Of a stretch of DNA of 64,000 nt, positions 23,640 through 34,467 are shown piece by piece. Under the pieces are notes generated by a model that saw only the letters and a program-made list of their open reading frames with translations, had not been told where the DNA came from and ran no database searches. The position numbers and the translations under genes were made by a program. The DNA is from Piezodorus guildinii (lineage: Eukaryota; Arthropoda; Insecta; Hemiptera; Pentatomidae), in assembly GCA_023052935.1 (NCBI GenBank), contig CM041294.1:25562641-25626640 (forward strand), written 5' to 3'. Numbering within the stretch: position 1 is the stretch's first letter; the number at the start of each line of letters is the position of its first letter.

Positions 23640-24400
23640 AGGCTGAGAGGATATAGCTAGTAACTGTTTCATCAAAATTGGTGAACCAGAAAAGCCACTA
23701 TCTCAAGAATTTTGCACTTTTTTACGATGTTCTTAAAAACGGCTCCAACCTATTTGATTAAAGTCGTTAAATCAATGTAAAATTTAATGGGGTTTGATAT
23801 CATATAGGGGGAGCACGTGGCTGAGTGGCTAGCGTGCTAGTCTCTCAAGCTACAGGTTCTGAGTTCGAATCCCAGTCCCCGCAGGGCTTTTATAAGGATG
23901 TAAAAAAAATGGGGATTCACTCACAGCCTCTCCCCCGGGTATGTGAGACCCATCAGCCAAAGGATGGCCACTCACAGAATTAGTCGTAGGGAGTGATGAC
24001 CCTACACTAAAAATTGCATCGTGAAACGTGAGTGTAAACTCACAGGAGTTTACACCATGAGGCCCAGGGTCTACATGGCTTGTCCCGCCACTGTAAGATA
24101 TCTTATAGGTTTCATTCTGATTGAAATAGTCTGACAGAGCTTAAATGCCGATATTTAAAATTTTCCTGACTCTAATGTACTTTTAATTTTGTAGATTTGA
24201 ATAAATAAACTATGCCAAAAAAAAAAATCCATATTTTTGTAGATAATAATATAATAGATTGCTTAATAAAACACATGTTTCTACTCAAACTCAAAGCAAT
24301 TCATTAACCTTTTTTTCATTTCTAACTTCATTTAAATTCTTGAATTGATTTTAACAACGGAGGTAAAAGTGAAAATTGTGTGTTGCGCACACCAGATTTT
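23640..24400 (+). repeat. HINE-like repeat with nested SINE
   Basis: Family sequence runs from about 23640 to 23806, is interrupted by SINE-B, and resumes at about 24103 with TTTCATTCTGATTGAAATAG and the AGTCTGACAG core. It ends with GTGTGTTGCGCACACCAGAT at 24378-24397. The interruption point corresponds to 'atcatgtaggtttcatt' in intact copies. The 5' end is missing. Confidence 0.85.
23807..24102 (+). mobile_element. SINE-B (tRNA-derived) inserted in a HINE-like repeat
   Basis: The head GGGGAGCACGTGGCTGAGTG carries an A-box and is followed by a B-box, CTGAGTTCGAATCCCAG. GGGGA at the 5' end can pair with TCCCC after the T arm, so the head is a degenerate cloverleaf. The body contains CCTCTCCCCCGGGTATGTGA. 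GATATCATATAGG before and GATATCTTATAGG after form a 13-base target duplication with one mismatch. A truncated minus copy is at 396-605. Confidence 0.88.
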
Positions 24401-27400
24401 TTTTAGTTTTTAATTGAAACCTGAAGCATGAAATTGAACCATGAAACATTAGGTTACAAGTAATGGTGTTAAGATTAAAGAATCAATATACTAGAGGATT
24501 TTTCTCATAATTAATTCTAACCTGAATAAGAATGCTTCAATCTAAGATTAATGGATAGAAAAAAATTAGTTACGCTGTTTTCTTTCTCTCTTTCAAATGT
24601 TGCATTTAGCTATCTTCAAATATTCATTTTCTTGGTTTATCCTCCCAGTCAATAAATCATTGATGTCAGTCCAGATACAATGCAACTTCTCTCACATAAA
24701 TTCATCACAAACATTATGTAAGGGGTCTCAAAATAGCAGAAATGGTAATTTATGTTGTAGGTATATATATTTATGTATATACATATATATTTCCATTATA
24801 AAAGTAAAAGATGTACATAACTTAAGATAACTTAGTAAGACATCACAGTAACTAGATAAAAGAAAAAAGCCGACACACTTTCAATTTGCCATGTTGATAT
24901 AAATTTTTACATAATTTTAAATATTTAAGAAAGCAAGTGATTTTAAACCAAGAGGGAAGGAAATAGAACACTGACAGTATAGTGGTATAGAGCAAATATA
25001 AATATGATAATACCACTATCGGGTACCCTAAATTACATGTCATTTATGTCTACTCCTACTTATTTTTTAAAGAATAAATACATATTTTTATTATTCAGAA
25101 GAAGATCATATGTAATGAAATTCTTCTTTGAAAAAGTATCATGGCAATAGGCTCTTTTTTTTTTTCATATTTCTTTTTTTTTATATATGTATTATAAAAA
25201 TTAATTTTGCACATTTACACTATGTGCTTCCAGTTTTCAATATACTCAGTTAACATTTTTATATAAAGCTGTACTTCTCAAAACACTAAAAATCTATAAC
25301 ATCTACTTTCTACGGCTATTACTAACATCTAATTTTCACATCTTCAATTAAACACAATTCACAGCAAACTATACTGCTGTGCTCACAAATTTACTCTCAC
25401 ATAAAAATATACACGTTAATTTTTAGATTAAAAAAAGATATATTACAAAATTATTGTGGGTTGAAATCCAAAAATTGTGCTTCAACATTTTTTCTTAAGA
25501 AATAGTACATAGAAAAACATAAACAAGCTATTTGGAAATTTACAACTTACAAACTTTTCTGATTACCCACCCATCAAATAAAATGTTTTCTGTAATTCCT
25601 CTTCTGTTTTAAAGCATTAACTTACAATTGCATCTATAAAATAAAATTTAACTCTGTATTCGTATTATATTCTTATATATAATTTCTTAAAAAATTATTT
25701 TGTACAAAACATTTCTACTGACTAATATTCATCACAATAACTTAAATATTAAAAACCAAATAATTGATAATCATCTCTTATTTTTACATGGCTTTAATGT
25801 ATACATATATAAATTTTCAAATCATCACATATCTACAATAAAACACTTAGAACAGTGAGTAATTTTTTTTTTATTTATTTATTTTTTTTTTTCGATTAAG
25901 TAACATTTAGAACATCTATAAAACTAGGTAATATCGATCTTTATTGTTATTTCCACATTTACTCTAATAAAGCTATTTTTCCTTAACTTACTTAAAAAGA
26001 AAACAAAAACCATTTTAAACACAATATGTGAAAACAAAAAAAAAATACTAGCACATGTACTATTCATATATAAAACACAAATGAACACAACTTTTCAGAT
26101 AAATAATAATATTGTCAATATATTGGCACTCATTAATGGATATAAAACAAAAAAAACACAAGTATAATAACAAAAGTAAAAAGACGCAAACTGACAACAA
26201 TCGGCCAATAAGTTTAAAGAATTTGATGAGTAAAAAAATTTTGAATTTTAGTAAAGATCTAATAAGCCTTTGATAATAAATAATCAGCCAATATTAAGAA
26301 GGCTATAGACAGCAGTTCAATATTTGATATTAAAAAGTTACCACCTTAACTCATGAACCAAGGTTAAATTAAACAAACATAAATTAGTTGAGCCAAATAA
26401 AATAGTTTCATGAAACAGTCGTATATATATTCATTGATCAAGAAAACTTTTAAATTCAATCATTTTTCAATCATTCGAAATTTCCAACATCAATTTTATT
26501 TTTGAAAAGTTCAAGGTTGATATGTAAAAGTCTCACAATAGCTTAAATTTCTACAATTTCTTTAATAGCAAACTTATTGGCAACATATTGTTATTCAGTA
26601 TGAATCTTTTATAACAGGTTTAAAAAATAAAACCTTTCTGATAGAGCTATTGAAATAATACAGCAACTTTTACATTTTTGAATAATAACCAGATTTTAAA
26701 TAAATATATATAGTTTCTCCAACTTTTTATCAGAGACAAGATATTTTCCTTATAAAATTATTAATATAATAGTGTTAGGGTTCAAACATTATCAGTGTAT
26801 TCATATATATATTTACAAAACTTAATCTAAACTACATGATTAAAAAAACATGGCCCTAGTTTCTTTCACTTTTAAAGTTGACATATACACATCCATACAA
26901 TCTATAACATCTAATATCTTTTTATTTTTGTACTATATAAAATATATATTTATATTTGATACAGGAAATAGAATCTGAATATTAATGAATCATTTTCAGT
27001 CGCAATCTTTTATTAAAATTTGTGATATCAACAAATTATTTAATTTTTAGATGCTAAAGTCTAAAAATGTAAACAAGATGTTGATTTGTTTTTCAGAATA
27101 AAATTTCCTTATATCAACCATGGTTAAGGAAGAAATAGATATATCTAATTCCATACATTAAATATAGTTAAATTCAAAAGTATGATAAGGTTTTCAATAT
27201 AACACTACTTCAAAGCACTAAACAATATAATTGCACAATTCTAATTGTAACTTATCAGTTACATTTTCTCCTACAAAATCATTCTCGATTACACCCAATT
27301 TAAAATATTTAGGTGCCCTAATGTCCTCTGTATTTTCAATACTATCATAAAAATTGTATGCAATTTAGATTTACAAGTCACCTTAAGTGATCGTGCATGT

Positions 27401-28012
27401 CCAAGTCATAAATATAACATTTTTTTTTTCTTTCAGGCCCAATTCAAAGCCTCAAAAAAGCTTATATTAGTATTTCAAGAAGTATATTCCTTGAAATATG
27501 CTTACAACCTACTAATAATCAGTTTTATAAAAAAATTATGTTGTTTTAAAATTTACAAGTAGAGAAATAAAATTAAATAAATGAGCTTACGAAACCCAGT
27601 TATTTATTTTGGTATAGAAATAAAGAAATCGAAACAGTTTGGTGAGGATGAGTACCCTTCAGTCTTACATCTCAGCTTTTGAATGATGATACAATTACAT
27701 ATTACTAAGGCCATGCAGGACAGCAAGGAATGTTACTAACCAGCATGATTACTTCATGCTGATCCCAAATCACTTCTAGATACGCTATGCTTAACAAGGA
27801 ACTTTACCCCAATATAAACAGCCCTCAGCACAGAGCATTATCCTGTTTTAAACTCTTGTTATAATTAATAAATCTTAAAAAATTTATATATTGGATTAAA
27901 AAAAAAAAAAAAATTAACTTGAAAAACTACAATGGTAAAATGACAGATAATAATATTTTGATTTGAATGTGATTCAAAAATAAACAGGATTAAATTAAAG
28001 CGTGGGCTTATG
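24401..28012. other. intergenic region and probable 3' UTR of the ARID5-like gene
   Basis: Extremely AT-rich sequence without a recognisable gene or transposon. On the minus strand the first AATAAA after the ARID5 stop is at about 27603-27608, some 400 bases downstream, so the 3' UTR may end near 27.6 kb. The rest shows only simple-sequence tracts. Confidence 0.5.
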
Positions 28013-28473
28013 TCACTTGGACGTTGGAGTCTGACCCACAAGAGTGATGGATGTGGTCCCATCTAACGAGGGGAAGACTTGCCTCCGCAGGAGCTCTCTG
28101 TAGACCATGTGTGGCAACTGCTGAGGAGGGTAAGGTCTGGGGTACATGTTGTTGTAGATGGCGGAGGCTGAGAGGTACACCTGGCGGTGGTCCATAACCG
28201 GCATGTAAGAGTGTTTGTAAGGATATTGGTACCCCAACGGTTTTGGGGCGATTGGTGGCAGGGTTCGAGAATGGGGTGCGATTGGTGGTTTAGGCTGTAT
28301 TTTAGGAGGAACCAGCGTTATTTCAAGATTGGATCCAATGTTGATCCTTGGTTTTGTCCTTAAATCGAGGACTTCTCCAGATGGAGCAGGCGGAGCAACA
28401 AAGACATCCTTAGGGTTTCCATAGACCGTCCTCTTACTGCTCCCACTGCTGGAACTGCTCCCACTAGAAGGAC
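28013..28473 (-). CDS. ARID5B: ARID5-like gene, last coding exon
   Basis: The minus-strand exon follows the acceptor atgatag|GT (28474-28475) and ends at a TGA stop (28013-28015). It encodes about 153 residues. They begin with a Ser/Gly run (PSSGSSSSSGSSKRTVYGNP), then VLDLRTKPRINIGSNLEITL, a proline-rich segment with PKIQPKPPIAPHSRTLPPIA, a Tyr-rich segment with YQYPYKHSYMPVMDHRQVYL, and finally HMVYRELLRRQVFPSLDG. The Tyr/Pro-rich C-terminus is characteristic of ARID5-family tails, but it is poorly conserved and has no known catalytic role. The entry phase (two bases completing a Gly codon) matches the exon at 31412-31637 exactly. The 'EVLDLRTKP' block resembles the short 'DLS/DLR' motifs that recruit corepressors such as CtBP in other proteins; that is only a guess. 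Confidence 0.9.
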
Positions 28474-28741
28474 CTATCATAGGAATAATAATTAGTATGT
28501 GTAAAAAATCATAAAGTAGAATAGAATAGAATATATTTTATTTGTGAAACACCAAATCTTGTACAAATTCATAACACAATATATACCTATAAAACAAAAC
28601 CTGAGTCTAGTGCTTCATTGCAAAAAAAGAACAAACTGGATAATGCAAAACTATTAACATAATATTAATTACTACATTATATTAAACTTTAAATAATCAT
28701 TTTTTTAAAAAGTAAATGAAAGAATAATATAAGAACACATA

Positions 28742-29030
28742 TTAATTGGCTTCAAAAACTATTTCCTTAAACTTATTAGATATTGTTACAATATAAATAT
28801 AGATCCTGTTGAATTTAACTGCACTACCGAAGCTCAATATATTTTTGATGTTTTGTAGATCACAGGAAATGGATAAGGGTAGCTTTAAGATATACTGTCT
28901 GTTTTCTTTTAAAGGTTGGACAATGTAGGATATGGTACCATTATTGAAATAACTTTTGCAGAATATATGGAGTTCGTTTACCTTGTAAGTGATTGTTTTA
29001 CTTTCATGGTGTAGTTTGATGCGCTCCACA
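28742..29030 (-). other. unassigned 95-codon open frame, possibly retroelement
   Basis: The minus strand reads RIKLHHESKTITYKVNELHI and continues with a KENRQYILKLPLSISCDLQN block to a stop at 28742. I do not recognise it. Its location, downstream of and antisense-collinear with the RT remnant and split from it by the Penelope-like insertion, suggests it may belong to the same old retroelement. It could also be chance. Confidence 0.3.
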
Positions 29031-29312
29031 TTTCTTACTCTTAGTTGAATGATGGCCCTTTTTTTTAATTAGCCTATATGTTTTAATTAATTAATTAATT
29101 TAGCCTATACGTTGGATATGATTCAGGTTTGAGTGGGTTGAAAATGCAGAATGATCAGTACATGGGGTGACTGAGTTTATTGCTCTATTGATATCAGGTG
29201 AGAGGTTATGGTTCATGATATGTTCAAGATTATCACATTTTTGTTTCAATATTCATTTAAATAGTAGGTTTCTATTATCTTCCTAAAAAAGTTTTTACAG
29301 AAAAACTTTAAC

Positions 29313-29351
29313 GAATCAACGTTTCGGGAGCCTTCCCCATCATCGGGACTC
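29313..29351 (-). ncRNA. hammerhead-like motif in left Penelope repeat
   Basis: On the minus strand the order is GAGTC, CCGATGA, T, GGG...CCC, GAAAC, GTT, GATTC. GAGTC pairs with GATTC over five positions (one G-U), forming stem I. The first core base pair position is CCGATGA instead of CTGATGA, so this copy is probably inactive. Confidence 0.55.
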
Positions 29352-29407
29352 ACTAAAATACATCAATAATTAATATCAAGATACAACAATTCAATTATAA
29401 TAACTTA

Positions 29408-29728
29408 TAAATATCAAATATAAAAGATCCAATTTTACCATATAAAAAATTAAACTTTATACATAAAATAAATTGTTTGGATTGTGATAAGGTATATATA
29501 GGGGAAACCTCAAAAAAGATAACAACTAGAGTAAAACAGCATAGCAATAATTGCAAAAATAGTAAAAATATAAACACCAAAGCATTGGCACAACACAGCA
29601 TACAACTTAACCATAAAATTGATTTTGAAAAACCCAATATTTTAGAAATAGAAAAAAATAGTTTTAATAGAAAAACAATAGAATATATATACATAAACAA
29701 AAATATAAAGAAATTCAATAAATTATAA
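29408..29728 (+). pseudogene. GIY-YIG endonuclease domain of a Penelope-like element
   Basis: The plus-strand frame reads LPYKKLNFIHKINCLDCDKV, then YIGETSKKITTRVKQHSNN, then NTKALAQHSIQLNHKIDFEK, and ends in a Lys/Asn-rich tail at a stop in 29726-29728. The C..C pair just before VYIGETSKK, the TR+KQH helix, the A.A.H...L.H.IDF block and the following NILEIEKNSFNRKTIEYIYI are the standard signature of the GIY-YIG domain of Penelope-like elements, which nicks DNA for target-primed integration. The domain itself is intact and free of stops, but the reverse transcriptase that should precede it is missing. The frame lies between inverted terminal repeats and inside a target duplication, in the opposite orientation to the host gene. 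Confidence 0.9.
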
Positions 29729-30116
29729 AACTGATTCAAAACACCTAAGTTCTCACTATGCAGATGCAATAGAAAAGTTAAAATTGAAAGAATGCAATGT
29801 TGACCTATTTAAATAATAATTCAGTGTACCTTTACAGTAAATAGGATGACCCTAATCCATAAGGGGCCAAAGGATATGTGAGGTGGGATGATTGTTGTTC
29901 CCTGTGCAATATAATTTTATTTTAAAGACTTTTTAAATTATAAAAATGGATTTTTAACTTGTCAGACAACTCAGGTAAACAAATAAAAAAATAATTGTTT
30001 ACGTAACATTGTTATTTGAATGTTGTTAATATTTATAAGTTATTATAATTGAATCGTTGTCTGATCTTATGATGATCAATCTTGATGTTAATTATTAATT
30101 ATTGATATATTTTAGT

Positions 30117-30155
30117 GAGTCCTGATGATGGGGAAGGCCCCCAAAACGTTGATTC
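30117..30155 (+). ncRNA. hammerhead-like motif in right Penelope repeat
   Basis: The order is GAGTC (30117-30121), CTGATGA (30122-30128), T, GGGG-AAGG-CCCC, then AAAACGTT and GATTC (30151-30155). The core CTGATGA is perfect here, but the GAAAC box reads AAAAC, so this copy complements the left one and neither is fully canonical. Confidence 0.6.
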
Positions 30156-30261
30156 GGTAAAGTTTATCTGTAAAAACTTTTTTTGGAACATAATAGAAAC
30201 CTACTATTTTAATTATATCAATTTCAATCTTCCCTTAGATCTGTTTTTATTTCAATATTCA

Positions 30262-31300
30262 GTTTTTTCATGAAGTGCTCAACTCATTTCTTTGCACACA
30301 TTGCCAGTTATTATTTAGTAGGATAAAGTCATGTCACAATGCTAACTTCTATGACTCCGTTATCCTGAAAAAACTGAATAATATGAGACAAGAGGATGAA
30401 GAGTGCAGGGCTGAGACTTTCACCTCGAACCATTCCAAGAGTTATGTCTATTTCTTTGCTCAATTGACCATTTATTGAAATTTGGGTGGTAGCATTGTTA
30501 TATAAGTTCTTTATGATTATAATTATTTTACCGCTAAGCTCAAGTGCAAAAAGCTTTTCCCACATCAGGTTGTGGTTAATGGAATCAATAAACACTACAT
30601 TCTGCAAGTAATTTCATTTTGTCTTGAGATTTATTCCTATCAGTACATTAAGGGTAAAAATGTGATCAACACTGCCTCTCTGCTTCTAAATCTTGCCTGC
30701 TCTTCAGGGATAATATTTTTAAAGTCAGCCCATAAGTCTTCTAGCAAGGATATCGGTAAATAATTTTGCCATAGTATTTATTAAGAATATTCCACGGTAG
30801 TTATATGGATCTTTTTTGTCACATTTCTAAAATACCCTATAAAGTTTTGATTTAGACTAAGATAGAGGTGGTAATAAGGTTGAATAAATTTAAAGGATAT
30901 GTTCCCACTCAGAGGAATTATAATTCAGAGGAAATATAATATGATCTAGTCCAGGCGATTTTTAGTTTTTGGAGAAACGCACACACTATTTTAGTTCCAG
31001 GAAAATATTACTAACTGAAAGTGGATGAGTCACAGAGAAAAATTTAATATCTTGGATATATTTATATTTGCTTTTATATGGTTGTAGTGTTATTATTTTT
31101 GTCCAAAATTGTTTGCTGTTTCTGACGTCTTCTAGGTTTTTTAACAAGGAAAAAGTCTAAATTTATTTTTGTTGGATCTGATTGGTCTAGAGAGTTCAGT
31201 AAATAATCAACTTTAACAGCCTTATTGTGTTGACGACTAAACTTATGAACTAATTTGTATAAATTCAATACTATGATGCACAATAAACCTATTAGATTGT
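30262..31300 (-). pseudogene. LINE reverse transcriptase remnant
   Basis: The minus strand carries a broken RT. 30329-30607 reads VVFIDSINHNLMWEKLFALE, then LSGKIIIIIKNLYNNATTQI, then a LGMVRGESLSPALFILL block. These correspond to the 'FDS+NH..LW..L' motif A and the 'G+RQG+SLSP.LF' motif B of non-LTR retrotransposons. Upstream minus-strand sequence (30620-30800) still shows the motif preceding FIDS with stops. A short upstream frame at 31074-31283 may be its earlier part. It is dead, antisense to nothing but collinear with the ARID5 transcript. Confidence 0.75.
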
Positions 31301-31411
31301 GGTGCGTTTAAACCATCGGAAAAAAAAAGAGAGTAAGGGGGAGGTTTCATAGTCATAATATTTATAAGGTTAAGGAAAATTTAAATGAATCAGATTTATT
31401 AAATAAAATAC

Positions 31412-31637
31412 CTGGTGGTGAAAGTAGGTGTGGGAGATCTGGAGTGACGGTGATAGAGACCTTGGACTCCCTGAACATGAGGGACGCAGGTCTGGGCGGG
31501 GGAAGGGCAGCCTGCTTGATCACGGAGGCCCTGGCGCTGGCTGTCATCGGGGTCACCGGGGTCACTTCCAACCCTCCCTCCTTCAGGATCTCCAGCTTCT
31601 GCTTCTTCAGCAGTGGGCTCAGTGCCCGCGGGGTTGC
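31412..31637 (-). CDS. ARID5B: ARID5-like gene, penultimate coding exon
   Basis: Minus-strand exon after ggtttag|GCA and before G|gtattt. The frame consistent with both neighbours reads ATPRALSPLLKKQKLEILKE, then GGLEVTPVTPMTASARASVI, then KQAALPPPRPASLMFRESKV and SITVTPDLPHLLSPPG. The KKQKLEILKEGGLEVTP segment is the kind of short conserved island found downstream of the ARID in ARID5 proteins. Both other minus frames and two plus frames are also open here because the exon is GC-rich; only the phase and the composition pick the right one. Length 226 bases (phase 0 in, phase 1 out). Confidence 0.9.
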
Positions 31638-32487
31638 CTAAACCAAACAACATCTATTTAAACCAACAAAAAAAAAAATACCACTTCTAAGTACATTTTT
31701 AACATCTTCTATCAATCTTAAAAAGAATGAGCAAATAGAGATTATTTATTAATTGCTTTTTCCAGTGAAGTTCATAATTTTGTCAACCTCATTTTATTAA
31801 TGATTGTTACATGGTTTATATCAAGAGGTCCTTACAGGTTCAAAAGAAAAATAAAAAAACGAAAATCCACAAACTTTGAACAAATTTATTTTCCTCGTGA
31901 CGTGACATACTTTATGGAAATGTAATATGATTATAATTTTACAGTCATAATACCAACTAAAAATTAATTACAAAATGATTAGTTTTAAAAAAAAAGAAAA
32001 ATAATATTGAATTATGCTCAATAATTCTACTAAATAACTAAGAATGCTTAACGGTGAATCCCAAAAATCATAGAAAATAATAAAAAATATCAGCCACTTC
32101 TTCCCCAAATGAAATAAAGGAAAAATTAAAAGAAATAATCTCCAACTGAAAAAGAAGTGAGGACATCCTCTGTAGTACGCTACATCTATTCCTTTATTCG
32201 GTACGAGAGTGCTTAAGAGAATGACTTAAAATGGTAGGTTCCGATATCTCATCGATTATCACCATAAATAGAGACACCGTATATAGGTAATAGGATAAAT
32301 TTTAAATTCACAAGACCTGCAAAAACTGCGGCACAAAAATTGCAAAAGATCACAAATCTCCACAGATCACGACTCCAGAAAGAAAACAAATAAACTCGTT
32401 ACACGATATTAATTTTGACAGGAAGAAACACAGTTCAGGAGTAGTTAATTAGTCTTTAAATTCTTCCAAAAACTATATTTCGCCATT

Positions 32488-32527
32488 GAGTCAACATTTC
32501 GGTTCTATTTCCCCATCTGCAGGACTC
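32488..32527 (-). ncRNA. hammerhead-like motif
   Basis: On the minus strand: GAGTC, CTGCAGA, T, stem II candidate GG...CC, GAAAT, GTT, GACTC. Stem I GAGTC/GACTC is perfectly paired, whereas the 29.3-kb copy has GAGTC/GATTC, a pairing-preserving difference. The core is decayed (CTGCAGA). Confidence 0.5.
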
Positions 32528-32751
32528 ACTGTCAAAAAAGGCTTTATTTCATACTAGTCCTGTTATCCATTTTTAAAATTTCATCAATTAAAATTAAATA
32601 AAACCAGTCACTTTAGAAAAATTAACAATAACCAGCCACAGAAATCTGTATGGGCCAAAGAATATTTTTATAGCACTAGTTTTATTGAATAGTAATTTTG
32701 AACTGACGAAATTTTACACATTGATAACAGGACTATGTATGAAATAAACCC

Positions 32752-32792
32752 TTGTCCTGAAAATGGAAAAGAAAAATCTGAAACATTGACTC
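32752..32792 (+). ncRNA. degenerate hammerhead-like motif
   Basis: The inverted partner of the motif at 32488-32527: TTGTC, CTGAAAA, a stem region, GAAACATT and GACTC. The core is mutated. Confidence 0.4.
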
Positions 32793-33561
32793 GATGTAAA
32801 GGAATAAAATTAGAGAAACAATTTAAAGACCAATTAACTATATTTAATTTCAATATATTATATATTAAATCAAACAAAATTGTTACCATTAAGATTAAAC
32901 TCAAAACTAGAATTCTCACAAAACAAATAAACAATATTAATGAATAGAAAACTGATTATATTAAATGAATAAGCAACAAAATTAGATTCTAATAAACTTA
33001 ACTAAATTAAAGCCTAAGAAATTAAGTGAGATTTTAAAACAGATAGAATTCTCTCAATCTATTCCCATTTGAATTTCACATGAGCCCTTGATAAGGACAC
33101 CTTATTAAATTAAGTGTTTTAAATAGAATGACAAAATTATGAAATTGGTTCAGAAAATTATGAATTCAGTTGAAATAATTATGATTTTCACTTGGAAGAG
33201 CTAATTTTATACTTGCAGTCGTGGGTAGTTAGGTAGACAACCTCATACTGCCACAAACATTGTTATTAACTTTTGAGTTAAAAAAATAAAATGTTTACAT
33301 CACTTCCTAAAGAAAATCAATGTGAAATTAGATTCCGAAAACCTGCATATTTTATAACAAAATATATCACTTTATTTCTGCTGGCTGTTTATGGTAAATA
33401 AAGTTTATAAAATTGAATTATTTTCCTGGTTAGTATATTTAACAATGTGAAGATATTATTAAACTAAGCATCAGCTCCTTACACTACGGGTTAGTTTATG
33501 TTAATGTTAGAAATGAGAGAATGATGAAACATAAACTTAGAAGGAAAACAAAGAAACTGAC

Positions 33562-33751
33562 TGTGACCGAGATGGGCAGCCTGTTTCCTCTGTCCTCGCT
33601 CTTCATCGGAGGCTCGTCGCTAACAAGATCAATTATTTCAGGCTCGCTCGACAGCTTCTCCTCTGTTTCCTTTTCCTGAGGGATGTTCTCCTTGCCACCG
33701 GTTGTTTTTTTCCTGCTTTAACCTAATGTTACGCAAGGAGGATCCCTTAGC
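33562..33751 (-). CDS. ARID5B: ARID5-like gene exon with apparent +1 homopolymer frameshift
   Basis: Minus-strand exon after tttttgcag|GCT and before ACA|gtcagt. The frame entering from the previous exon reads AKGSSLRNIRLKQEK. The frame leaving into the next exon reads TTGGKENIPQEKETEEKLSS, then EPEIIDLVSDEPPMKSEDRG and NRLPISVT. The two frames meet at a run of seven A (33705-33711 on the plus strand as T). Removing one A would make the exon 189 bases, a multiple of three as both neighbours require, whereas it is 190. No alternative acceptor restores the frame: the outgoing frame has a TAA just upstream of AGCAGG. The segment is acidic and Ser/Glu-rich, resembling the region after the ARID in ARID5B. 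It may be an assembly error or a real inactivating indel. Confidence 0.85.
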
Positions 33752-34379
33752 CTGCAAAAATTGTAACAAGCTAATAAATATCCAATTTTCAATCAAATAA
33801 AACGGATTTATTACAACGTTTATATCCTCTGATAATTTTAATATTGATTGATTTAATTTTTAAAATAAATAATAGATTGGGATGTACTCAGTTCTAATCT
33901 ATTAGCTCAGTAAAATTTTAAAATAAATCAAATCACTATGTTATACTAATAATTAATTATTAAGCTTTTGTGGTCTAACTACAGCAGACTCTAACAATTA
34001 ACTCTTTGTTGAGAATAAGAAGTGTAATTGAAGAGAAACGTAGTTAAGAAGGAAGGAGTCAACTGTATCAGTAAAGTGTATTTCAAAATTGTTAAAAGAT
34101 AATTAAGTTTCAGACATAAAAAATGATGAAATAATTAAAAATAAGAAGGCAAGGTGTATACAAATGTGAACTGTACTATCTAAGTTTAACACATAATGAA
34201 ATCATTCCTACTCACATGAAGATTCAAGAAACAAATAACATAATTCATCAAACAAATCGAGATAATATTCTATATGACTTTATTTTTGGATCAATTGTTT
34301 ACTCAACTTAAAGGGTTTTGTAAATATATCATAGAATTTTTAAATAAAATTTTATGAATTAATAAAAGTATATTATTAC
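33752..34379 (-). other. ARID5 intron, unremarkable
   Basis: AT-rich sequence with no recognised feature other than the splice sites. Confidence 0.6.
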
Positions 34380-34467
34380 TTGTGGAGATGTGATAGGTGG
34401 AAGACAGGGTTTTATTTTTGGCTGCGTCTTCACACCATTAACATGCCGCTCATATGGAAGAAGTAAT
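34380..34467 (-). CDS. ARID5B: ARID5-like gene exon: end of ARID domain
   Basis: Minus-strand exon after atattgcag|A and before CAA|gtaata. It reads LLLPYERHVNGVKTQPKIKP then CLPPITSPQ. LLLPYERH is the last helix of the ARID (the 'RHYERLLLPYE' signature, completed by RRHYEK in the preceding exon); the Lys-rich stretch follows as in ARID5B ('...KPLPPIKPRK'). The first base completes a Lys codon with the previous exon. Length 88, phase 2 in and phase 0 out. Confidence 0.96.

Larger units (their letters stand above)
29244..30261 (+). mobile_element. Penelope-like element fragment with inverted terminal repeats and 12-bp TSD
   Basis: The target duplication TTTCAATATTCA is at 29244-29255 and 30250-30261. 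Just inside are long inverted repeats, about 29259-29440 and 30020-30209. For example TAATAGAAACCTACTATTT at 30191-30209 is the exact reverse complement of 29259-29277. Between them lies a GIY-YIG open frame. Penelope-like elements characteristically encode RT plus GIY-YIG and carry such terminal repeats in tandem or inverted orientation. The RT is absent here, so this is an internally truncated copy. Confidence 0.88.
28474..31411 (-). other. ARID5 intron with retroelement remnants
   Basis: The intron holds a minus-strand unassigned open frame (28742-29029), a Penelope-like insertion with target duplication (29256-30249) and a minus-strand LINE reverse-transcriptase remnant (30262-31300). Confidence 0.7.
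32475..32815. mobile_element. fold-back unit with hammerhead-like ends
   Basis: The left arm (about 32475-32575) and right arm (about 32724-32815) are inverted copies: GATAACAGGACTA.TATGAAATAAA on the right matches the reverse complement of 32555-32572 on the left, and each arm ends with a hammerhead-like core. The ~150-bp centre has no coding content. It looks like a non-autonomous relative of the Penelope-like insertion at 29.3-30.2 kb. Confidence 0.6.
31638..33561 (-). other. ARID5 intron with a small inverted-repeat element
   Basis: AT-rich intron. It holds the hammerhead-like inverted pair at 32475-32815; otherwise nothing was recognised. A plus-strand frame at 32735-32947 overlaps one arm of that pair and is not a gene. 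Confidence 0.6.

Noticed and set aside
23807..23882. A functional tRNA gene at the SINE-B head
   Set aside because: A and B boxes are present, but the acceptor stem pairs only partly and the unit is a SINE with flanking duplication.
29395..29769. 124-codon minus-strand open frame
   Set aside because: It is antisense to the GIY-YIG domain of the Penelope-like element and consists mainly of Phe/Leu from A-rich coding sequence.
31399..31661. Three other open frames across the penultimate ARID5 exon
   Set aside because: Only the frame starting GCA ACC at 31637 agrees in phase with both neighbouring exons; the others result from the exon's high GC content.
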